Positions 1-8,006 of a DNA stretch of 64,000 bases are shown piece after piece (positions within the stretch are counted from its first letter, which is position 1; the number at the start of each line of letters is the position of its first letter). Made by a program: the position numbers and the translations under genes. The stretch is taken from assembly GCA_001580565.1 (NCBI GenBank), contig LRBF01000269.1:1-64000 (forward strand). The letters are read 5' to 3'. This DNA is from Caballeronia megalochromosomata (GTDB taxonomy: Bacteria > Pseudomonadota > Gammaproteobacteria > Burkholderiales > Burkholderiaceae). The notes beneath the pieces are model-generated. The model worked only from the letters and a program-made list of their open reading frames with translations. It made no database searches and was not told the origin of the DNA.

Positions 1-17
1 GGAATACTGAACCACTA

Positions 18-43
18 CACTGCCGCCCCGCATAGGGGCAGTG
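18..43. repeat. short inverted repeat at window edge
   Basis: CACTGCC at 18-24 is complementary to GGCAGTG at 37-43, giving a 7-bp stem around a 12-base loop. No T-run follows on either strand. It may be a weak terminator for the gene cut off at the left edge or for the LysR gene ending at 85. Only the inverted repeat is visible. Confidence 0.3.
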
Positions 44-84
44 CTAATAGACCAACACGCTAACGGGATCCAGCGAAAAAAAAC

Positions 85-1008
85 TCAAGCCCTACGAATA
101 GCATCGATCACCAACTGCGTCGCCGGACTAATCCGCCTGTTCTTCCTGAGAATCAACCCATAGGGCGCGAGCCGCCCCCGCAACGGCGTTGCCAAAGAAG
201 CGATGGTATTGAGCGCGGAATAATAATCGGCGACGGAACTCGGCAACACGGCCAGCATGTCCGAATCCCGCAAAAGCGAAAGCGTGGTCAGAATGGAAGA
301 CGTCTCCACCGTACTAACCGGCGGCGCCACCCGCGATTCGCGAAACGTCTGATCGATGATCTGCCGCATCGGGCTCGGATGCGGCTGCACGATCCACGGA
401 TACTTCGCCAGATCGGCGAGCTTCGGCTTCCCCGTCATGCCGACCGCCGGATGATCCGGCCGCGCAACGATCGCCAACGCCTCTTCCGACAAGGTCTCGA
501 AGGTCAGATCCAGCGCGGAAAAGCCGTAAGGAATGCGCCCCACCACGATATCCAGCTGATCCTGCTGCAACGCCTGCACGAGCACATCGCTCGTATCGAT
601 CTGCACGCTGATCTGCAGGCGCGGATGCGCCTCCTTCAACTGCACGATCACTTTCGTCAGCAGATCGGGCGCCGGCGCCATCACCGCGCCGATACGCACC
701 TTGCCGATATCGCCCGCCTCGATCGCCGCCAGCTCCTCGCGCAACTCATCGAGATCCTCGAAGACGACGCGCGCATAGCGCATCACCGCTTCGCCATAGA
801 TCGTCGGCTCCATGCCGCGCGCATGACGCACGAACAGCGTCGCCCCGATGGTGTCCTCCAGTTCCTTGAGCGCCTTGGTCGCGGCGGGTTGCGTCATCGC
901 AAGTTCGTCGGCCGCGCTTCTGAGCGATTCGGTCTCCGAGAGCGCCGTCATCAATTGCAGATGACGCAGGCGCAGGCGTTTGCGTATGGTCGTGGCGGGC
1001 GCGATCAT
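85..1008 (-). CDS. LysR-family regulator, GbpR-like
   Basis: This 307-residue protein has the length and layout of a LysR-type activator. A winged helix-turn-helix occupies roughly residues 15-75 (the stretch with SAADELAMTQPAATKALKELE) and a periplasmic-binding-like effector domain follows from about residue 100. The wording of both domains resembles GbpR, the Azospirillum regulator of sugar-binding protein genes. It is transcribed divergently from a sugar-acid operon, so I infer that it controls that operon in response to a sugar acid or lactone. The start is an ATG with GGAG 11 bases upstream. A 9-bp inverted repeat at 1013-1065 lies in the shared promoter and covers this region. The family call is secure; the effector is not known. 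Confidence 0.9.
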   Translation of the reverse strand: MIAPATTIRKRLRLRHLQLMTALSETESLRSAADELAMTQPAATKALKELEDTIGATLFVRHARGMEPTIYGEAVMRYARVVFEDLDELREELAAIEAGDIGKVRIGAVMAPAPDLLTKVIVQLKEAHPRLQISVQIDTSDVLVQALQQDQLDIVVGRIPYGFSALDLTFETLSEEALAIVARPDHPAVGMTGKPKLADLAKYPWIVQPHPSPMRQIIDQTFRESRVAPPVSTVETSSILTTLSLLRDSDMLAVLPSSVADYYSALNTIASLATPLRGRLAPYGLILRKNRRISPATQLVIDAIRRA

Positions 1009-1012
1009 GCGA

Positions 1013-1065
1013 GCGATAACTCCAGGAAATAGCGTGATGCAAATAATTCAATAGTCAGTTATCGC
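1013..1065. promoter_or_regulatory. operator-like inverted repeat between lysR and sugar-acid operon
   Basis: GCGATAACT (1013-1021) is perfectly complementary to AGTTATCGC (1057-1065), with a 35-base spacer. The spacer holds an AT-rich T-N11-A element at 1038-1050 (TGCAAATAATTCA), the classic LysR binding pattern. The arms lie between two divergent genes, so LysR tetramer binding with DNA bending would fit. The role is inferred from position and symmetry only. Confidence 0.5.
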
Positions 1066-1152
1066 GGAGTTTCGCACACTAGCGCTACTCGAAACAGCCG
1101 CGCAAACCCTCGTTTCAGCGGCCCTACCCGAATAGAACCGGAGACAACGAAG

Positions 1153-2328
1153 ATGAAGATCAAGCATGTCCGCGCACGCGTATTCGAATGGAAAGGCAAG
1201 GTCGTGCCGCCGCAATCGCACTTCTGCACGAACGCCGTGGATATCCTCTACGAGCGCGGCGACGCGATGGGATCGTTCCGCTTTCACGGCTGGCTGGTCG
1301 TCGAAATCGAATGCGATGATGGCACGGTCGGCATCGGCAATTGCGCGCTCGCGCCGCGCGTCGCGAAGCAGATCGTCGATGAATATCTCGCGCCCATCGC
1401 AATCGGCGAAGATCCGTTCGATCACGAATACATCTGGCAGAAGATGTATCGGCGCACGCACGCCTGGGGCCGCAAGGGCATCGGCATGGCGGCGATCTCG
1501 GCGGTGGATATCGCGCTGTGGGACATCATGGGCAAGGCGGTGAAAAAGCCCGTCTTCAAGCTGCTCGGCGGCCGCACGAAAGAAAAGATCTGGTGCTATG
1601 CGTCGAAGCTCTACAACAACGACGATCGCGACGCCTTTCTCGCGGAAGCGCAAGGTTATCTCGATCAGGGCTTCACCGCGATGAAGATGCGCTTCGGCTA
1701 TGGCCCGAAAGACGGCCCGAAGGGCATGGCGAAGAATCTGGAGCAGGTACGCCTGTTGCGCGAACTCGCAGGCGACGATGTGGACATCATGCTCGAATGC
1801 TACATGGGCTGGACGCTGGAGTACGCGCGCCGCATGCTGCCGCGTCTTGCCGAATTCAATCCGCGCTGGCTCGAAGAGCCCGTAATCGCCGACGACGTCG
1901 AGGGTTATCAGGAGTTGAAGAAGATGAACATCGTGCCGATCTCCGGCGGCGAGCACGAGTTCACGAGCTATGGCTTCAAGGATCTGCTGGAACGCCGTGC
2001 CGTCGACGTCATTCAATACGACACGAACCGCGTGGGCGGCATCACCGCGGCGCGCAAGATCAACGCAATGGCCGAGGCGTGGTCCGTTCCGGTGATTCCG
2101 CACGCGGGCCAGATGCACAACTATCACCTGACGATGGCGAGCACCGCGAGCCCGATGTCCGAATTCTTCCCGGTGTTCGACGTGGAAGTGGGCAACGAAC
2201 TCTTCTATTACATCTTCGACGGCGAGCCGCAGCCGGAGAACGGCTATCTGCAGCTTTCCGACGAAACGCCGGGCCTCGGCATCACCCTGTCCGACAAGCA
2301 TCTGAGCGATTTCAACATCATCGAGTAA
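1153..2328 (+). CDS. Mandelate racemase/muconate lactonizing family dehydratase, RhmD-like
   Basis: This 391-residue protein belongs to the enolase superfamily. The N-terminal capping domain covers about residues 1-130 and a TIM barrel follows. Visible active-site elements are the KMR strand near 178, metal ligands E215, E242 (in LEEP) and E267 (in GGEHE), and a general-base His317 in PHAGQ. The arrangement and the PENG element near the C-terminus resemble L-rhamnonate dehydratase. Family members dehydrate acid sugars to 2-keto-3-deoxy acids. It heads an operon with a lactonase-like amidohydrolase and 2-keto-3-deoxyarabonate dehydratase, so the substrate could be a pentonate or 6-deoxyhexonate. 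GGAGACAACGAAG precedes the ATG. The reaction type is likely; the exact sugar is open. Confidence 0.85.
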   Translation: MKIKHVRARVFEWKGKVVPPQSHFCTNAVDILYERGDAMGSFRFHGWLVVEIECDDGTVGIGNCALAPRVAKQIVDEYLAPIAIGEDPFDHEYIWQKMYRRTHAWGRKGIGMAAISAVDIALWDIMGKAVKKPVFKLLGGRTKEKIWCYASKLYNNDDRDAFLAEAQGYLDQGFTAMKMRFGYGPKDGPKGMAKNLEQVRLLRELAGDDVDIMLECYMGWTLEYARRMLPRLAEFNPRWLEEPVIADDVEGYQELKKMNIVPISGGEHEFTSYGFKDLLERRAVDVIQYDTNRVGGITAARKINAMAEAWSVPVIPHAGQMHNYHLTMASTASPMSEFFPVFDVEVGNELFYYIFDGEPQPENGYLQLSDETPGLGITLSDKHLSDFNIIE

Positions 2329-2375
2329 CGCGATGATGCAGGGCCAATGCAGCCCGCCCCAATCAGGAGACAGGC

Positions 2376-3674
2376 ATGGAAGGCAGGATCGAATCACACG
2401 CGGCGCATGACGCCGCCGCGTCCGGACACGCGACGAGCGTACGCTGGCGCATCTTCGGCGTGGTGTTTCTCATCACGCTGATCAACCTCGTGGACCGCAT
2501 CTCGCTTTCCATCGCGATGCCCACCATCGCGAAGGAGTTCGCGCTCTCGCCCGCGATGCAGGGGCTCATCCTCTCCAGCTTCTTCTGGTCGTATGCGCTC
2601 CTGCAGATACCGGGCGGCTGGCTCATCGACAAACTGGGGCCGCGCAAGGTCGTTGCGGGCGCAACTGTCCTGTGGGGTATCTTCCAAACGTTGATGGGCG
2701 CGGCCACCGGCGGCCTCTCGATGCTGTTTCTGCGCGTTGGCCTCGGCGGCGCGGAGGCACCGCTCTTTCCCGCAGGCAGCAAGCTCAACGCACTCTGGCT
2801 GTCGCGCACCGAACGCGCGCGCGGCGCGGTGCTGATGGATGCAGGCTCGCCCCTCGGCGCGGCGATCGGCGGCCTCGCTATCTCGAACCTGATCCTCATG
2901 TTCGGTTCGTGGCGCACCGCGTTCGTCGTCGCGGGGCTTGCAACCATCGCGTGTGGCTGGCTTGCATGGCGTTATCTGCGCGACGATCCCGCGAAGCATC
3001 CGGGCGTGAACGGCGCGGAACTCGCGCATATCCGCGACGGCGCGCCGTCCGTGTCCGGCGCGGTGCGTGCAAGCCATGACGATACGCCCCTGCCGCTGCG
3101 CTCGACTATCGCGATGTGCGTCGGCCGCATGAGCTGGGCGATGATCTTCTTCGGCCTGCTCACGTGGGGCCCGAGCTATCTGACGCAGGCGCGGGGTCTG
3201 AGCCTGTCGCAGATCGGCGCGGCGACCTTCTTCATCTTCCTCGCGGGCGCGCTCGGCTCGCTGTCAGGCGGCTTTCTGTGCGATGCGCTGTGCGCGATGA
3301 ATTTTTCGCGCGGCAAGGTCGTGAAGAGCATGATCGCCGTATCGGGCGCGGCGACGCTCGCCGTGTTCGCTGCGCTGCCCACGATCACGTCGCCGGTCGT
3401 CGCGGTCGCGGTGTTGTGCGGCGCATCGTTCCTGCTGATGTGGGGCAGCCTCTACTGGAGCCTGCCTTCGCTGCTCGCAAGCCCGGCGCGCGTCGGCCTG
3501 CTCGGTGCGTGCATGAACTGTGCGGGCAGCGTCGGCGGCATTTCGATTCCGCTCATCACCGGCTTCATTCTTCAGCGCACCGGCTCCTTCGATGCGGTGC
3601 TGCACTTTTACGGCGCGTGCGCGCTGGTGTATATCTTCGGTTCGGTCGCCATCGATCTGCGCCGCACCCGCTAA
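2376..3674 (+). CDS. MFS transporter, anion:cation symporter type
   Basis: This 432-residue protein shows twelve hydrophobic segments in two halves. The conserved loop after helix 2 reads GGWLIDKLGPRK, typical of the major facilitator superfamily. The overall wording (VDRISLSIAMPTIAKEF, then SSFFWSYALLQIPGGW) matches the ACS subgroup that carries glucarate, galactonate, phthalate and similar organic anions with protons or sodium. It lies 47 bases after the dehydratase gene in the same operon, so import of the sugar acid used by the neighbouring enzymes is the natural role. CAGGAG lies just upstream of the ATG. Substrate is inferred from context. Confidence 0.85.
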   Translation: MEGRIESHAAHDAAASGHATSVRWRIFGVVFLITLINLVDRISLSIAMPTIAKEFALSPAMQGLILSSFFWSYALLQIPGGWLIDKLGPRKVVAGATVLWGIFQTLMGAATGGLSMLFLRVGLGGAEAPLFPAGSKLNALWLSRTERARGAVLMDAGSPLGAAIGGLAISNLILMFGSWRTAFVVAGLATIACGWLAWRYLRDDPAKHPGVNGAELAHIRDGAPSVSGAVRASHDDTPLPLRSTIAMCVGRMSWAMIFFGLLTWGPSYLTQARGLSLSQIGAATFFIFLAGALGSLSGGFLCDALCAMNFSRGKVVKSMIAVSGAATLAVFAALPTITSPVVAVAVLCGASFLLMWGSLYWSLPSLLASPARVGLLGACMNCAGSVGGISIPLITGFILQRTGSFDAVLHFYGACALVYIFGSVAIDLRRTR

Positions 3675-3699
3675 CAACCGATCACGAGACCCTACAGAC

Positions 3700-4701
3700 A
3701 TGAAACCTCTCCTCGCAGTTCTTCTCGGCGATCCCGCCGGCATCGGCCCCGAACTGATCGCGCGCCTCGTCGCGAAGCCCGAGAATCGCGCGCGCGCCGA
3801 TCTGCTCATCATCGGCGACAGGCGTGAGCTGGATAAAGGCATGGAAATCGCGCAGCAGCGCTTCGACTATCGACTGGTCGATGACGTCGACGCCGCCGCG
3901 CGCGATACCGACGTGCCATCGCTCATCGACTTCCGCCTGCCCGACGACGCGCCCTACGAGCGCGCCGTATCGACCGAACGCGGCGGCCGCTACAGCCTCG
4001 AAGCGTTCAAGCAGGCACTCGCGTTGACGCGCGCGAACCACACGCAAGCGATGCTCTTCGCGCCCGTCAACAAGACCTCGCTGCACATGGCGGGCATGGA
4101 GACGAACGACGAAATGGAATGGTTCGCGCGCCAGCTCGATTTCAGCGGCGCGTTCTGCGAGTTCAACGTGCTCGACGAACTGTGGACCTCGCGCGTGACA
4201 TCGCATATCGCGCTGAAGGACGTGAGCGCGAAGCTGACGCCGGAGCGCATCGTCGGCGCGGTGCAATTGATTCACGATGGCCTCAAGCGCGCGGGCATCG
4301 AAGCGCCGCGCATCGCGGTATGCGGCTTCAACCCGCATAACGGCGACAACGGCGCATTCGGCCGCGAAGAAATCGACGTGATCGCCCCCGCCGTCGAACA
4401 GGCGCGCGCTCAAGGCTTCGACGCGCAAGGCCCCTTCCCCGCCGACACCATCTTCGTGCGCGCACGCGATCAGAAAGTCTTCGACGGCGTCGTCACGATG
4501 TATCACGACCAAGGTCAGATCGCGATGAAGCTGATGGGCTTCTGGCGCGGCGTCACCGTGCACGGCGGCTTGCCCGTTCCGGTCACGACGCCCGCGCACG
4601 GCACCGCGTTCGACATTCACGGCCAGGGCCGCGCCGATGTCGGCGCAACGCAGAAAGCGTTCGATATCGCCGTGCGCATGGCGCAAGACCGTCTGAGCTG
4701 A
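3700..4701 (+). CDS. PdxA2-type 4-phospho-acid dehydrogenase
   Basis: This 333-residue protein belongs to the PdxA family of metal- and NAD-dependent beta-hydroxyacid oxidative decarboxylases. It has GDPAGIGPE near residue 10, PVNKTSLHMAG, VTSHIALKDV and MYHDQGQIAMK, with the three histidines expected to bind the divalent metal. Canonical PdxA makes pyridoxine precursors. The PdxA2 branch oxidises D-threonate, L-threonate or D-erythronate 4-phosphate and normally sits beside a DUF1537 kinase. No such kinase is visible here. An open frame extends to 3520, but that part lies inside the transporter gene; the ATG at 3700 gives the family-typical N-terminus. Location in a sugar-acid operon argues for a catabolic job rather than vitamin synthesis. 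Confidence 0.8.
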   Translation: MKPLLAVLLGDPAGIGPELIARLVAKPENRARADLLIIGDRRELDKGMEIAQQRFDYRLVDDVDAAARDTDVPSLIDFRLPDDAPYERAVSTERGGRYSLEAFKQALALTRANHTQAMLFAPVNKTSLHMAGMETNDEMEWFARQLDFSGAFCEFNVLDELWTSRVTSHIALKDVSAKLTPERIVGAVQLIHDGLKRAGIEAPRIAVCGFNPHNGDNGAFGREEIDVIAPAVEQARAQGFDAQGPFPADTIFVRARDQKVFDGVVTMYHDQGQIAMKLMGFWRGVTVHGGLPVPVTTPAHGTAFDIHGQGRADVGATQKAFDIAVRMAQDRLS

Positions 4702-4705
4702 CGCC

Positions 4706-5662
4706 ATGATGCAAGAGCACATCGAAGCGCTGCGTCAGCGCTTCCTGGAAAGCGGCGACGACGCGGACCTGCCCATCGTCGATGCACATCATCACTTCTG
4801 GGACGTGACGCGCAACTATCATCCGTGGCTGCGCGATCTGCCGCGCATTGCGTTCCGGTACGGCGATTACGCGGCAATTTGCAGGAACTTCCTGCCCGAC
4901 GATTACTTCGCGCAGGCGGGAAATCATCGCATCGTGAAGACGGTGATGATGGAAGGCGAATGGGACCACCGCGACGTGCTCGGCGAGGCGCGCTGGGCCA
5001 CCGCATTGCACGCGCGCACCGGCTTGCCGAACGCGATGGCCGCGCAGATCTGGCTCGATCGCGACGATGTCGCCGATGTGCTCGACGCCTATCGCACGAT
5101 GCCGCTCGTGCGCAGCGTGCGTCACAAGCCGAAGACCGTCGCGCGCGCGGAGCATCGCGCGGATTTCAATGCGCCCGGCTCGATGCGATGCCCGCGCTGG
5201 CGGCGCGGCTATGCACTGCTCGCGCAAAGCGGCCTGATGTTCGAATTGCAGGCGCCGTGGTGGCATTTCAACGAAGCGGCGGAACTCGCGCGCGACTTTC
5301 CGCAGATGAAAATCATCGTCAACCATACCGGGTTGCCCGCGGATCGCAGCGACGAAGCCCTCGCCGCATGGCGCGCCGCGCTCGATGCGCTCGCGCAATG
5401 GCCGAACGTATGGCTCAAGATATCGGGTATCGGTGAAGCTGGCGTAAGCTGGAGCGTCGAGCGCAATGGACGTATCGTGCGCGAAGCGATCGAAAGCTTC
5501 GGCGTCGACCGGTGTCTGTTCGCGAGTAACTTTCCGGTCGACAGTCTCGTCGTCACGCTGGATGATCTTTTCGCGGGCTTCAAGACCATCGTCGCGGATC
5601 GCACGCGGGAAGCACGCCTCGCGCTCTTCTTCGATAACGCGAGCACGCTGTACCGGATCTAG
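4706..5662 (+). CDS. Amidohydrolase-2 family lactonase-like hydrolase
   Basis: This 318-residue protein has the amidohydrolase-2 TIM-barrel fold (COG3618 type). The metal-binding N-terminal motif DAHHHFWD lies near residue 26, a later His follows in VNHTGLPA, and a conserved ASNFPVD lies near the C-terminus. COG3618 members include L-fucono-1,5-lactonase and L-rhamnono-lactonase, which open sugar lactones to acids. It starts four bases after the PdxA-like gene and is followed 24 bases later by a 2-keto-3-deoxyarabonate dehydratase gene. That order supports a sugar-lactone hydrolase feeding the dehydratase of the same operon. A second ATG at 4709 is possible. The family is clear; the substrate is inferred. 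Confidence 0.8.
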   Translation: MMQEHIEALRQRFLESGDDADLPIVDAHHHFWDVTRNYHPWLRDLPRIAFRYGDYAAICRNFLPDDYFAQAGNHRIVKTVMMEGEWDHRDVLGEARWATALHARTGLPNAMAAQIWLDRDDVADVLDAYRTMPLVRSVRHKPKTVARAEHRADFNAPGSMRCPRWRRGYALLAQSGLMFELQAPWWHFNEAAELARDFPQMKIIVNHTGLPADRSDEALAAWRAALDALAQWPNVWLKISGIGEAGVSWSVERNGRIVREAIESFGVDRCLFASNFPVDSLVVTLDDLFAGFKTIVADRTREARLALFFDNASTLYRI

Positions 5663-5686
5663 AACCATCACAGGAGACACACTTCA

Positions 5687-6607
5687 ATGGCTGCACCTGT
5701 TTATCGCGGCGTATTCCCCGTCGCTCCGACCATCTTCGACGATCAGGGCCGCCTCGATCTCGAAGGCCAGAAGCGCGCGATCGATTTCATGATCGACGCC
5801 GGCTCGAACGGCGTGTGCATACTCGCGAACTTCTCCGAGCAGTTCGCGCTATCCGATGCCGAGCGCGACACCGTTCAGCGCACCGTGCTCGAACATGTCG
5901 CGGGCCGCGTGCCCGTCATCGTCACGACCACGCATTTCAGCTCGCGCATCTGTGCCGAGCGCAGCCGCGCCGCGCAGGACGCGGGCGCCGCGATGGTGAT
6001 GATCATGCCGCCGTATCACGGCGCGACGATTCGCGTCGGCGAGCGCGGCATTCACGAGTTCTATCGCGAAGTGTCGGATGCGATCGACATTCCGATCATG
6101 ATTCAGGACGCGCCCGTCGCGGGCACGCCGCTCTCCGCATCGTTTCTCGCGAAGCTCGCGCGCGATGTCGAGCATGTGTCGTACTTCAAGATCGAAACGG
6201 CGCAGGCCGCGTCGAAGCTGCGCGAACTGATCGAACTCGGCGGCGATGCGATCGTCGGTCCGTGGGACGGAGAAGAGGCGATCACGCTGATCCCCGACTT
6301 CGATGCGGGCGCAACGGGCGCGATGACAGGCGGCGGCTATCCGGACGGTATCCGCAAGATCGTCGATGCCTACTTCGCGGGCGACGCCGACAAGGCCGCC
6401 GAGTTGTATCAGCAATGGCTTCCGCTCATCAACTACGAGAACCGCCAATGCGGTCTCGCCGCCTGCAAGACCTTGATGAAGGAAGGCGGCGTGATTCGCT
6501 CGGACGCGGTGCGTCATCCGCTCGCGCCGATGCATCCCGCCGTGCGCGAAGGGCTGTTGAAAGTCGCGCGCAGGCTCGATCCGCTCGTGCTGCGCTGGGG
6601 GCATTGA
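5687..6607 (+). CDS. araD: L-2-keto-3-deoxyarabonate dehydratase (DapA family)
   Basis: This 306-residue class I aldolase-fold protein belongs to the DapA/NAL family. The Schiff-base lysine is K168 in YFKIE. Long blocks such as DFMIDAGSNGVCILANFSEQ, MPPYHGAT and WDGEEAITL match, from memory, the Azospirillum brasilense 2-keto-3-deoxy-L-arabonate dehydratase closely, including the C-terminal RRLDPLVLRW. That enzyme converts L-KDA to alpha-ketoglutaric semialdehyde in the non-phosphorylative arabinose pathway. The next enzyme, alpha-ketoglutaric semialdehyde dehydrogenase, is not in the window. An AGGAG sequence 11 bases upstream supports the ATG. It is the last gene of the operon and a hairpin terminator follows. 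A related 2-keto-3-deoxy acid could be the true substrate. Confidence 0.87.
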   Translation: MAAPVYRGVFPVAPTIFDDQGRLDLEGQKRAIDFMIDAGSNGVCILANFSEQFALSDAERDTVQRTVLEHVAGRVPVIVTTTHFSSRICAERSRAAQDAGAAMVMIMPPYHGATIRVGERGIHEFYREVSDAIDIPIMIQDAPVAGTPLSASFLAKLARDVEHVSYFKIETAQAASKLRELIELGGDAIVGPWDGEEAITLIPDFDAGATGAMTGGGYPDGIRKIVDAYFAGDADKAAELYQQWLPLINYENRQCGLAACKTLMKEGGVIRSDAVRHPLAPMHPAVREGLLKVARRLDPLVLRWGH

Positions 6608-6623
6608 CCGGCGTCGAGCCTTG

Positions 6624-7310
6624 CTATGCCAACGGGCACGGCTCCATGCCGTGCCGCTTTTTCGCGGCGTCCGCATCGGATGAGGCGAGAAACGCGAGGA
6701 ACGCGCGGGCGCGTTGCGGCGCCCGTGCGTTCGCGCCGATCACGCCCTCGAACACCGTCAGCGTCTGAATCGCCGGCGGCAGCATGCCGAGCACGTCGAT
6801 ACCGTCGAGGCCGATCATCTCGCTCATCTGCTGAAAGCCCAGTTCGACTTCACCACGCGCGATGAGCGTGCCCACCGCGACGCCAGGCGGCGCCTGCACG
6901 ATGCGCGATGCGATGCGCGCCGCAATGCCCCAGCGCTCGAACAGACGCGTCAGATAGACACCGCTCGGTCCCGTCGAATATCCGATGCTGCGCGCGCCGA
7001 GCACCGCCTCGCGCACGGCGGCTTCATCGTCGATGGAAGGACGCGGCGCGCCCGACGCCACCGCGACTGCCACGCCGGAGCGCGCGATGCGGACGCGGCT
7101 CGCTGCATCGATGTGCGCCGACGCCGCGAGCCGATCGATCGCGTCGGATGCGAGCACGACGATATCGAACGCCTCGCCTTCCTCGATGCGCTTCAGCGCT
7201 GCAACGCCGCCCACTGATTCGATTGCGACACGCTGTTCCGTTTGCGCTTCATACATGGCAGCGAGATCGTTGAGCACCTGGCGCGTGGCCATCGAAGAAA
7301 TGCCGTTCAT
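6624..7310 (-). CDS. ModA-like substrate-binding protein without signal peptide
   Basis: This 228-residue protein has the two-lobe fold of a small ABC solute-binding protein of the ModA/PBP-II type. Recognisable stretches are QVLNDLAAMYEAQT, FDIVVLASDAIDRL, YSTGPSGVYLTRLFERWG and GEVELGFQQMSE. Such proteins normally have an export signal, but this one begins MNGISSMATRQV with no hydrophobic stretch, so it is probably cytoplasmic. It starts 11 bases after galC and is the last gene of the gallate operon, where other bacteria have the oxalomesaconate tautomerase. It could be a ligand sensor or an isomerase built on a binding fold. The function is unknown. The 3' end overlaps the terminator hairpin of the opposite operon. 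Confidence 0.75.
   Translation of the reverse strand: MNGISSMATRQVLNDLAAMYEAQTEQRVAIESVGGVAALKRIEEGEAFDIVVLASDAIDRLAASAHIDAASRVRIARSGVAVAVASGAPRPSIDDEAAVREAVLGARSIGYSTGPSGVYLTRLFERWGIAARIASRIVQAPPGVAVGTLIARGEVELGFQQMSEMIGLDGIDVLGMLPPAIQTLTVFEGVIGANARAPQRARAFLAFLASSDADAAKKRHGMEPCPLA
6635..6662 (+). terminator. Rho-independent terminator of the sugar-acid operon
   Basis: GGCACGG (6635-6641) pairs with CCGTGCC (6649-6655) around a 7-base loop, then GCTTTTT follows. It lies 28 bases after the dehydratase stop and works on the plus strand. The whole element sits inside the 3' coding end of the convergent binding-protein gene. Confidence 0.75.
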
Positions 7311-7321
7311 GCTCGTCCGCC

Positions 7322-8005
7322 TCAGTCGATATAGCGCAGGCCCGCCTTTTCGAGCGGTTCGCGCATCTTGTACATGTCGAGGCCGAGCACGCCGCTTGCG
7401 AGCTTGGCGCGCTTCTCTTCTTCGAACGCCTCGCGCGCGATGGCCTTGTCGAGCACCTGTTGCGCCGATGCGGACGGCACGACGACGACGCCGTCGTCAT
7501 CCGCGACGATCACATCGCCCGGGCTCACCCATGCGCCCGCGCACACGACCGGAATGTTCACCGAACCGAGCGTCGCTTTCACCGTGCCCTTGGCCGAAAC
7601 CGCCTTGCTCCATACCGGGAAGTCCATCTCCTTCAGCACGCGCACATCGCGCACGCCGCCATCGATGATGAGCGCCCGCGCGCCGCGCGCCTTGAAGCTC
7701 GTCGCGAGAAGATCGCCGAAGAAGCCATCGGTGTTATCGGTCGTGCATGCGGCCACGACGATATCGCCCGGACGGATCTGCTCGGCGGCGACATGCATCA
7801 TCCAGTTGTCGCCTGGCTGCAGCAACACGGTGACGGCCGTGCCGCTCACCTGGGCGCCGGCGTAGATCGGCCGCATGTAGGTCTTCATCAGGCCGACCCG
7901 GCCCATCGCTTCGTGAACGGTCGCCGAGCCGAGCGCGCCGAGCTTGTCGGCCGCTTGCGCGTTCGCGCGATCGATGTTGCGATACACCACTCCCAGTTCG
8001 TACAT
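7322..8005 (-). CDS. galC: 4-carboxy-4-hydroxy-2-oxoadipate aldolase (RraA-like)
   Basis: This 227-residue protein belongs to the RraA/HMG-CHA aldolase family, divalent-metal class II enzymes that split 4-carboxy-4-hydroxy-2-oxoadipate to pyruvate and oxaloacetate. Family features include GSATVHEAMGRVG near the N-terminus and the active-site strand GARALIIDGGVRDV with the Arg and Asp used for substrate and metal binding. I start it at the ATG at 8005 (MYELGVVYRNI); the longer open frame adds an arginine-rich stretch taken from the upstream gene. It starts 1 base after the LigJ-type gene stop, and forms the last catabolic step of gallate 4,5-cleavage in this operon. Confidence is high for family and pathway. 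Confidence 0.9.
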   Translation of the reverse strand: MYELGVVYRNIDRANAQAADKLGALGSATVHEAMGRVGLMKTYMRPIYAGAQVSGTAVTVLLQPGDNWMMHVAAEQIRPGDIVVAACTTDNTDGFFGDLLATSFKARGARALIIDGGVRDVRVLKEMDFPVWSKAVSAKGTVKATLGSVNIPVVCAGAWVSPGDVIVADDDGVVVVPSASAQQVLDKAIAREAFEEEKRAKLASGVLGLDMYKMREPLEKAGLRYID

Positions 8006-8006
8006 A

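Noticed and set aside
1048..2397. A 449-codon frame on the minus strand under the RhmD-like gene
   Set aside because: No recognisable domain, biased composition, fully antisense to an enzyme with intact catalytic residues.
3520..3699. N-terminal extension of the PdxA2-type protein
   Set aside because: The stretch lies inside the MFS gene and does not match the family; the ATG at 3700 gives the canonical N-terminus.
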